Shown piece by piece: positions 1 through 5,691 of a DNA stretch of 41,665 bases; position 1 is the first letter of the stretch, and every line of letters starts with the position of its first letter. The translations under genes were made by a program, and so were the position numbers. Location: positions 1 through 41,665 of the forward strand of contig JAEPNQ010000029.1 of assembly GCA_017643305.1 (NCBI GenBank), written 5' to 3'. The notes below the pieces were generated by a model that was not told the origin of the DNA, searched no databases, and saw only the letters and a program-made list of their open reading frames with translations. Origin of the DNA: Marinibacterium sp. (lineage in GTDB: Bacteria; Pseudomonadota; Alphaproteobacteria; Rhodobacterales; Rhodobacteraceae).

Positions 1-193
1 ACATCAACAGACCACACACATCGCTGAACGGGCAGACACCGACCGAGTTCGCCCAAAGACTACGTACCACCCGACCGGCTTCGCTTGAGCTCCGCATTGG
101 CTCCGCTCAGCCGGTCGTGACCACAACCCAATCACAAGAAAGAAACAGGAGCGGATTCTACACCTGAACGGCCCGGATCAGGGGGCAACGTCA
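1..193 (+). mobile_element. right end of an IS3-family insertion sequence
   Basis: The first 167 bases encode the C-terminus of an IS3-type transposase. They are followed after the stop by a short segment rich in GGGGGC that ends in CA near 192-193. Read on the opposite strand this end begins TGACGTTGCCCCCTG, which fits the TG...CA terminal repeats of IS3-family elements. The left end and target duplication lie outside the window, so the exact boundary is inferred. Confidence 0.7.
3..167 (+). CDS. IS3-family transposase, C-terminal fragment (5' end outside window)
   Basis: The open frame enters from the left edge and ends at TGA 165-167. Near its start it encodes RPHTSLNGQTPTEFA, the hallmark 'RPHxxLxxxTPxEF' end of the DDE integrase domain (orfB) of IS3 transposases, which lies just after the catalytic glutamate. 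A basic tail of about 35 residues follows. The catalytic residues themselves are upstream of the window. The protein would cut and join DNA ends during transposition; whether this copy is intact cannot be judged here. Confidence 0.8.
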   Translation: MNRPHTSLNGQTPTEFAQRLRTTRPASLELRIGSAQPVVTTTQSQERNRSGFYT

Positions 194-353
194 GACCTTC
201 TGGCTTGTGTTGACCACGATCGGTTTTCCGCTGATCGGGCCAGTCGCAACACTTGAGTTGTTGTCCCGTAAAGTCAGAAAGTTTCTAGGGCGAATTCTCG
301 CAAAAAATTCCGTGTGGGTTGCGGATTATTGGATCGAATTCGGCCATCCCGGT

Positions 354-581
354 TCAGTCTGGTGTGTAGATCTCTTCGCGTCCCATCGCCACCAGCCGCT
401 CCCGCAGAGCTGGCGCGCGCGGGTCGCCTGCCTCCAACGCGAATACATAGGCGTGGGTCAGGTAAAACCCTGTGGCCGTTTCGTCCGTGGCTGTATCCGC
501 CGCTTCGACATACAGTTTAATCAGCACTGCCCGGTCGTCAGCTGCGTGCGCGGCCAGCAGCCGGGCGTCCAGATCGCTCAT
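354..581 (-). CDS. small conserved-looking protein downstream of the Rieske oxygenase
   Basis: This 75-residue, mostly helical acidic protein contains no motif that I recognise. Its ATG overlaps the TGA of the upstream Rieske oxygenase gene (ATGA at 578-581), so the two are probably translationally coupled and co-transcribed. It begins MSDLDARLLAAHAADD and ends with EEIYTPD. The tight overlap, good codon use and lack of a competing frame support it as real. It could be an accessory or stability factor for the oxygenase, but nothing in the sequence shows that. Confidence 0.6.
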   Translation of the reverse strand: MSDLDARLLAAHAADDRAVLIKLYVEAADTATDETATGFYLTHAYVFALEAGDPRAPALRERLVAMGREEIYTPD

Positions 582-1738
582 TCAGCCGCTTTGGACTGGC
601 TACGGAAATGGTCGACCTGTGCTGCGATCCAGTCGTGGAACACGTGGGTCGGGCCATCCATCGCCGGGGAAAACCGACCGCCGTCAAACCCGGGGGCCAA
701 ACGTCCACGCTGCATGCCTTCGACCACAAAGACGTCTTCGACGAACACCTCTTTCCATTGGGCCGCGTTTCGATCCCGCAGTGCCTGATCGGTGTCGGGG
801 GTCGTGTAGAACAGGTGCACATGTTCCACCGTCCGGTCCAGACCTTCGGGCAGCAGGATGATGGCATAGGCGTGGTCGCGATGCACCCCCAGCAGGACAT
901 TGGGGAAGGCCGCGACATATTCCGCGCCTGTATCCCACATCTGGCTGAGCCCATCGAAATCGGGAAATACGCTGCCGTCTTCGCCCTGGAGCTGGCGATA
1001 GACCAATGTGCCCTGGCCCGCATAGAGGCCCGGCCTTTCGATATGATAGTGGTCTTCCAGCCGAGAATAGCTGTTCAGCCCCGGATGCACCCAGGGCAGG
1101 TGATAGCTTTCGCAGTAATTTTCCACCGCCAGCTTCCAGTTGCAGTTCACGTCCAGCCGGAACATGCTTTCGGCGCCGCCATGATACAGCGGTTTGTCGA
1201 ACTCGGCCCAACGCGCGATCAGGTCGGCCATGGATTCGGTAAACGGCGCGGCGGTGCCGGAGATGTTGATCCACACCACATTCATCCAGATATGGCTGCG
1301 TACCTCGAGCAGGCCCAGTTCGCTGCGGTTGATGGCGTCATGCGTGTTCTGGCCTGGGCCGCCCACATGCGGGGTGCTGACCAGCCGTCCGTCGGTACCG
1401 TAGCACCAGCTGTGATAGGGGCAGCGTATTGCGCCTTCGATTTTTCGTGGTTCTTCTACGAGGATCATGCCGCGATGGCGGCAAATGTTTTGAAACACAC
1501 GCACCTGACCGGCGTGATCCCGCAGCAACAGCAAAGGAATGCCTGCGAAGGTGATTGGCTTGGCATCACCCACCTCAGGCACATCCGCGGTAACGGCCAG
1601 ACCCGCCCATTGGCTCTGTAACAGGGCCAAGCTTTCTTCGGCGTAGATGGCCGGGTCGGTGTAATGCGCGTTGGGCAGCCCGTTGGCGGTTTCAATGGGG
1701 CGGCGAACGCTGCTGAGGTCTGTCACTGCGTCGGACAT
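578..1738 (-). CDS. Rieske non-heme iron oxygenase, alpha subunit
   Basis: The 386-residue protein has a Rieske [2Fe-2S] domain with C86-x-H88 (CRHRG) and C106-x2-H109 (CPYHSW). A catalytic domain follows, with mononuclear iron ligands H213 and H218 in ENYCESYHLPWVH and a likely D335. The usual bridging aspartate is a glutamate (E210), as in the carnitine/glycine-betaine/choline monooxygenase branch, so a quaternary amine or small acid substrate is plausible but unproven. No reductase or ferredoxin gene lies nearby, so electrons must come from elsewhere. The start is supported by GGGAG upstream. The gene is followed by an overlapping small gene and preceded by a truncated HTH regulator. Confidence 0.85.
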   Translation of the reverse strand: MSDAVTDLSSVRRPIETANGLPNAHYTDPAIYAEESLALLQSQWAGLAVTADVPEVGDAKPITFAGIPLLLLRDHAGQVRVFQNICRHRGMILVEEPRKIEGAIRCPYHSWCYGTDGRLVSTPHVGGPGQNTHDAINRSELGLLEVRSHIWMNVVWINISGTAAPFTESMADLIARWAEFDKPLYHGGAESMFRLDVNCNWKLAVENYCESYHLPWVHPGLNSYSRLEDHYHIERPGLYAGQGTLVYRQLQGEDGSVFPDFDGLSQMWDTGAEYVAAFPNVLLGVHRDHAYAIILLPEGLDRTVEHVHLFYTTPDTDQALRDRNAAQWKEVFVEDVFVVEGMQRGRLAPGFDGGRFSPAMDGPTHVFHDWIAAQVDHFRSQSKAAE

Positions 1739-1833
1739 GGCTAACTCCCGATATGCTCTCGCATCAGGGTTTGCATCCGCACTATTCTTTGTCCGGTCTG
1801 TTCACGACATGGCATTTCTCACTGCGACATGCG

Positions 1834-2493
1834 CTAGCGGAAATTGATATTCGGCTGCAGCAGGCGGGCGTGGAACGGCAGCAGGTCTTCCTCGGCGTAG
1901 TATCCGGCTTGACGCGCGGCGGTCATGACCTTGGACCGATCCCGACCCAGATATTCATAGACCATGCGTTCTACACGCGTTGCGGTTGGGCTTTCGCGTA
2001 CGGTTCGTGTGGCGTAACCGACCCAAAAATTGTTGGCGAAAGACGGAACCCGGCTGAGATAGTTGAACGTGTTGGTCATATCGTTTCGGCGGGAGACGAC
2101 AGCGACGATTCCGTCTTCCTGATTTGCGATGTAGCCGCGAAACTCCCGCGGCTGCGGGTCGTCGCGCAAACCCTGCTGGCGCATCGCTTCGCGTAATTCG
2201 AACCCGCGCACAAATGTGCCGCTGCCCTGTCGGAACACATAGACAATCCCGACCACGAACTGGCTTACATCCAGAAAACTGCGGCGGGAAAACCGGTAGA
2301 AGCCGCTTGGAAATACTTCTTCCGGTAGGTTTTCGACACCCGCGCCAGCGAATTCGGCCAGCGTGGGGCCGGTCAGGATGCTGGTTGTGGTTCTGAGATT
2401 TTCAATGGGTTCCAGCAAAACGCGCGCATCGACACCAAAAAAACTGCAAATCCGTTCTAGTACGTCGGGCCGGGGAAAACTTTCGCCAGACAA
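1834..2493 (-). CDS. XRE/HTH-type transcriptional regulator, N-terminally truncated
   Basis: Upstream of the only usable start (TTG at 2493) the same frame continues as SRTQFNRY and then the start region LSGESFPRPDVLERIC. This is the recognition-helix half of an XRE-like HTH found in rhodobacterial regulators. The frame stays open to 2613 but contains no ATG, GTG or TTG there (only CTG at 2544), and by then it lies inside ilvH. The first HTH helices are therefore missing, or initiation is non-canonical. The remaining 200 or so residues look like an intact C-terminal domain ending at TAG 1834-1836. The ancestor probably regulated the adjacent Rieske gene. It may be a pseudogene. Confidence 0.55.
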   Translation of the reverse strand: MSGESFPRPDVLERICSFFGVDARVLLEPIENLRTTTSILTGPTLAEFAGAGVENLPEEVFPSGFYRFSRRSFLDVSQFVVGIVYVFRQGSGTFVRGFELREAMRQQGLRDDPQPREFRGYIANQEDGIVAVVSRRNDMTNTFNYLSRVPSFANNFWVGYATRTVRESPTATRVERMVYEYLGRDRSKVMTAARQAGYYAEEDLLPFHARLLQPNINFR

Positions 2494-2540
2494 GTAACGG
2501 TTGAATTGTGTCCGGCTGACGCAAACGGGTTTGATCGGGA

Positions 2541-3101
2541 TCAGGCGCCGCGCATCAACGCGGCGACCCCTGTGCGCGCAATTTCGGTCAGTCCGAGCGG
2601 ACGCATGAGATCAGCGAATGCGTCGATTTTCTCAGGCGCGCCCGTAATCTCAAACACAAAGCTGGTCAGCGTGCTATCCACCACATTGGCGCGGAAAATT
2701 TCCGCGATGCGCAACGCTTCGACCCTGCGGTCACCTTCGCCGGACACTTTGAACATGGCCAGTTCGCGTTCTACGGACGATCCTTCGGTAGTCAGGTCAT
2801 GCACATCATGCACGCTGACGATCCGGCCCAGTTGGGCTTGGATCTGGGCGATCACCTGCGGGGTGCCCTTGGTGACGATGGTGATACGGCTCAGGTGCCC
2901 TGTATGGTCCACTTCGGCCACGGTCAGGCTTTCGATGTTATAACCTCGCCCGGAAAACAGCCCGATGACACGGGCCAGCACTCCGGCCTCGTTATCGACC
3001 AGGACTGCCAGCGTGTGCCGTTCTTCCACATCAGAAAAGGTGGGGCGCAGATTATAGGCGGAATGGCTGGTGGAGCCTTTCTGAATATGTAGCGGAGACA
3101 T
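2541..3101 (-). CDS. ilvH: acetolactate synthase small (regulatory) subunit
   Basis: The 186-residue protein carries an N-terminal ACT domain (HTLAVLVDNEAGVLARVIGLF, about residues 29-49, then GRGYNIESLTV) and the C-terminal ALS_ss domain. It binds the large subunit IlvI and confers valine feedback inhibition on the first common step of isoleucine, valine and leucine synthesis. The length is slightly above the usual 160-175 because of an N-terminal extension of about 25 residues. It lies 31 bases after the parD-like gene in the ilv operon, so it should be controlled by the upstream attenuator. Its stop codon touches the clipped HTH gene. Confidence 0.95.
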   Translation of the reverse strand: MSPLHIQKGSTSHSAYNLRPTFSDVEERHTLAVLVDNEAGVLARVIGLFSGRGYNIESLTVAEVDHTGHLSRITIVTKGTPQVIAQIQAQLGRIVSVHDVHDLTTEGSSVERELAMFKVSGEGDRRVEALRIAEIFRANVVDSTLTSFVFEITGAPEKIDAFADLMRPLGLTEIARTGVAALMRGA

Positions 3102-3131
3102 GATCGGGGTCTTTCGAAAAGGGTGAGAGGG

Positions 3132-3401
3132 TCAGGTTGCGCGATCGGATTCGGTCAGCGCATCAAAGGCCTGCTCCAGCGCGGCCTCGTCCAGTTCACT
3201 GTTCATGGCCAACGGATCGTCGGCCTCTTCCAATAGCAGGTCCATGTATTCGGACAGGTCTTCGCGGCGGTCCTGTTCTTCTTCCAGAAGGCGCAGGCCG
3301 GCACGCACGACTTCCCGTGCGCTTTGATACTTTCCCGACGAAATCAGGCGTTCAATCAACGCTTGGTCGGTTTCCGTCAGGTACACGTTACGGGTTGCCA
3401 T
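3132..3401 (-). CDS. ParD-type ribbon-helix-helix antitoxin-like protein, no toxin partner
   Basis: This is an 89-residue protein. The N-terminal half (RNVYLTETDQALIERLI, SAREVVRAGLRLLEEEQ) matches ParD/CopG ribbon-helix-helix antitoxins that bind DNA as dimers. The acidic C-terminal half would be the toxin-binding tail. A strong AGGAG lies before the ATG. ParE would normally follow immediately, but the next gene, 31 bases on, is ilvH, so this is an orphan. It sits between ilvI and ilvH and so must share the amino-acid-controlled transcript. It may be a remnant of a toxin-antitoxin pair, or it may have been adopted as a DNA-binding regulator. Confidence 0.75.
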   Translation of the reverse strand: MATRNVYLTETDQALIERLISSGKYQSAREVVRAGLRLLEEEQDRREDLSEYMDLLLEEADDPLAMNSELDEAALEQAFDALTESDRAT

Positions 3402-3443
3402 CCAGTACTCCTTTGCCCCGGGGCGAAAACCAAGTTTCCGGTC

Positions 3444-5198
3444 TTACACCAGGACAGAACCTTTGCTGTCGATGACACCCTGTGTTTCGGCTTCGCCCAA
3501 CAGCATTTCGTTATGGGCCTTGCCGGACGGAATCATCGGGAAGCAGTTTTCATGCTTTTCCACGACACAGTCAAAGATGACCGGGCCGTCATATGCCAGC
3601 ATTTCCGCGATCGCATCATCCAGATCGGCTGGATTGTCGCAATAGATGCCTTTGGCGCCGAAGGCTTCGGCAAGTTTCACGAAATCGGGCAGCGCTTCGG
3701 ACCAGGAATGCGAATAGCGTTCGCCATGCAGCAGTTCCTGCCACTGGCGCACCATGCCCAGCCGCTCATTGTTCAGGATGAACTGTTTCACCGGCAGGCG
3801 ATACTGAACCGCGGTACCCATTTCCTGCATGTTCATCAGCCAGGACGCTTCGCCCGCCACGTTGATGACCAATGCGTCCGGGTGCGCGATCTGCACACCG
3901 ATGGAAGCGGGCGTGCCATAGCCCATAGTGCCCAAGCCGCCAGAGGTCATCCAGTGGTTGGGGTCTTCAAAGCCCAGGAACTGCGCGGCCCACATCTGGT
4001 GCTGGCCGACCTCGGTACATATGAACCGGTCCTTGCGGTCCTTGGTCAGCGCCTCCAGCCGTTCCATCGCGTATTGCGGTTTGATCGCCTGGTCGCTGCC
4101 AGCGTAGGTCAGGCATTTCACGCCGCGCCATTCATCGATCTGAGCACGCCAGGCTTTGACATGGGCGGCGTCGGTCTTGCGCCCGCGCGATTTCCAGACC
4201 TTCAACACATCTTCCAGCACATGAGCCACATCGCCGACGATCGGGATGTCGGTCTTGATGACCTTATTGATCGATGACGGATCGATATCGATATGCGCCT
4301 TGATGGAATTGGGGCTGAATGCGTCGATGCGTCCGGTGATCCGGTCGTCAAACCGCGCACCGATATTGATCAGCAGGTCACAGCCATGCATGGCCAGGTT
4401 TGCCTCGTACAGCCCGTGCATCCCCAGCATGCCCATCCAGTTCTGTCCGGACGCCGGATAGCTACCCAGACCCATCAGGGTGGAGGTGATGGGAAAACCT
4501 GTTGCATCCACCAGTTCGCGCAAAAGCTGGCTGGCTGCCGGGCCGGAGTTGATGACGCCGCCACCGGTGTAGAACACTGGCTTCTTGGCGGTTTCCATCG
4601 CCTCAACCAGTTCGGTGATGGAGGCGATGTCGCCCTTCACGCGTGGCTGGTAATGGCTGACCGCGGGTTTCGGCGGCGCATAGGTTCCAGTAGCAAACTG
4701 CACGTCCTTCGGAATGTCGATCAGCACCGGGCCGGGCCGCCCGCTGGTGGCAACGTGGAAGGCTTCATGGATGGTGCCGGACAGGGCAGTTGTGTCTTTC
4801 ACCAGCCAGTTATGTTTGGTGCAGGCGCGGGTGATGCCAACGGTGTCGGCCTCTTGAAACGCGTCCGAACCGATCATGAAGGTCGGCACCTGGCCAGTCA
4901 GAACAACGAGGGGGATCGAGTCCATCAGCGCGTCGGTAATACCGGTCACGGCATTGGTCGCCCCTGGGCCCGAGGTGACCAGAACAACGCCGGGTTTGCC
5001 GGTAGACCGAGCATACCCTTCTGCCGCATGCACCGCGCCCTGTTCGTGGCGCACAAGGATGTGGCGAATGTCGTTCTGCTGGAACACCTCATCGTAAATC
5101 GGTAGGACCGCGCCGCCGGGATAGCCGAATACCGTATCCACACCCTGATCCTTCAGGGCCTGAACCACCATTTTCGCTCCGGTCATTTCACGTGTCAT
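3444..5198 (-). CDS. ilvI: acetolactate synthase large (catalytic) subunit, biosynthetic
   Basis: This thiamine-diphosphate enzyme condenses pyruvate with pyruvate or 2-ketobutyrate in branched-chain amino acid synthesis. Visible features are the N-terminal pyrimidine-binding part with the catalytic glutamate region (GYPGGAVLPIYDE, then HEQGAVHAAEGYAR), the central FAD-binding part, and the C-terminal ThDP part (INVAGEASWLMN ... LNNERLGMVRQWQ). The usual GDGS is GEAS, as in many alphaproteobacterial homologues. The frame is open from an ATG at 5234, but that start lies inside the U-run of the attenuator terminator. I prefer ATG 5198, which has GGAG about 8 bases before it and gives 584 residues. 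Confidence 0.93.
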   Translation of the reverse strand: MTREMTGAKMVVQALKDQGVDTVFGYPGGAVLPIYDEVFQQNDIRHILVRHEQGAVHAAEGYARSTGKPGVVLVTSGPGATNAVTGITDALMDSIPLVVLTGQVPTFMIGSDAFQEADTVGITRACTKHNWLVKDTTALSGTIHEAFHVATSGRPGPVLIDIPKDVQFATGTYAPPKPAVSHYQPRVKGDIASITELVEAMETAKKPVFYTGGGVINSGPAASQLLRELVDATGFPITSTLMGLGSYPASGQNWMGMLGMHGLYEANLAMHGCDLLINIGARFDDRITGRIDAFSPNSIKAHIDIDPSSINKVIKTDIPIVGDVAHVLEDVLKVWKSRGRKTDAAHVKAWRAQIDEWRGVKCLTYAGSDQAIKPQYAMERLEALTKDRKDRFICTEVGQHQMWAAQFLGFEDPNHWMTSGGLGTMGYGTPASIGVQIAHPDALVINVAGEASWLMNMQEMGTAVQYRLPVKQFILNNERLGMVRQWQELLHGERYSHSWSEALPDFVKLAEAFGAKGIYCDNPADLDDAIAEMLAYDGPVIFDCVVEKHENCFPMIPSGKAHNEMLLGEAETQGVIDSKGSVLV

Positions 5199-5232
5199 TT
5201 TCAGCTCCATCCGCGGCACGTTTTGCATTTGC

Positions 5233-5259
5233 AAAAAAAAGCCCCCGAGCTTCGGGGGC
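5233..5259 (-). terminator. ilv attenuator: intrinsic terminator
   Basis: On the minus strand an 8-bp stem (arms 5252-5259 and 5241-5248, GC-rich, three-base loop) is followed immediately by eight U residues (5233-5240). It lies between the leader peptide stop and ilvI. Its 5' arm shares two bases with 5258-5266, a nine-base segment perfectly complementary to 5293-5301 inside the leader peptide codons. The two structures are therefore mutually exclusive, as in classical translation-coupled attenuation. Confidence 0.88.
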
Positions 5260-5285
5260 GCATGGGTCTAGGTATGGTCTTACCG

Positions 5286-5333
5286 TTACCGGCCCATGCG
5301 CACTTTTCCTACGATGACGACTAGGGTTTTCAT
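5286..5333 (-). CDS. ilv operon leader peptide
   Basis: This 15-residue peptide is MKTLVVIVGKVRMGR. Leu-Val-Val-Ile-Val occupy codons 4-8 and a sixth branched-chain residue (Val) is codon 11. AGGAG precedes the ATG at good spacing. Ribosome stalling on codons 4-8 would leave 5293-5301 free to pair with 5258-5266 and so block the terminator. Fast translation to the stop at 5286 would cover 5293-5301 and let the terminator form. The peptide is thus a sensor of charged Leu/Val/Ile tRNAs for ilvI-parD-ilvH. This mechanism is inferred from the sequence pairings. Confidence 0.88.
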   Translation of the reverse strand: MKTLVVIVGKVRMGR

Positions 5334-5358
5334 CCCAGTGGCTCCTTTGCGTGCGGGG

Positions 5359-5387
5359 ACATTACGGACGGTGCGCAGGGGCGTCAA
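5359..5387 (-). promoter_or_regulatory. sigma70-type promoter of the ilv operon
   Basis: The minus strand reads TTGACG (5382-5387), a 17-base spacer, then TAATGT (5359-5364), placing the transcript start about 20 bases before the leader peptide ATG. The spacing is ideal and both hexamers are close to consensus. Upstream to 5634 (about 250 bases) I see no gene, only an AT-rich tract around 5440-5480. Confidence 0.7.
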
Positions 5388-5634
5388 CCGGCAATTGGCC
5401 GAAATTTATGTCTCTCAGGTGCGGCGGATTGGCAGAAAATTACGAAAAACTACCTCAACTAGGAATTTTCGCAAAAATGAAGCGCCGTGTGGTGGTGATT
5501 CCGTCGGATTGGAAGCCGGTTTGCGGTGCAGAGTGGACAGGCCCGGTTGCCCATCGCGATAGACCGGTCCGAACTGGGTATCAATCTGCAGGACCGTGTT
5601 GGGCGAGATCAGGGAATATTGATCTCTGAAATGC

Positions 5635-5673
5635 CAGCGGGCGGCCCCGGCTTTCTGCCAAGACCGCCCGCTG
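5635..5673 (-). terminator. terminator-like hairpin after the TRAP operon
   Basis: Perfect 10-bp GC-rich arms at 5635-5644 and 5664-5673 are separated by 19 bases and lie about 20 bases after the dctM stop. There is no strong U-run, so it may act as a stabilising 3' hairpin as much as a terminator. Confidence 0.5.
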
Positions 5674-5691
5674 CGGTTCAGGTGTCGCGGA

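Noticed and set aside
608-1621. 337-codon plus-strand open frame over the Rieske gene
   Set aside because: Antisense shadow of a clear Rieske oxygenase in a high-GC genome; it contains no recognisable motifs.
3132-3401. Complete toxin-antitoxin module
   Set aside because: No toxin gene exists in the 31 bases to ilvH or the 42 bases to ilvI.
3870-3900. Loss of the GDGS thiamine-diphosphate motif in ilvI (GEAS instead)
   Set aside because: I recall the same substitution in many alphaproteobacterial acetolactate synthases, so it is not an inactivating change.
3324-5105. Long plus-strand frames over ilvI
   Set aside because: Shadow frames opposite an unmistakable acetolactate synthase.
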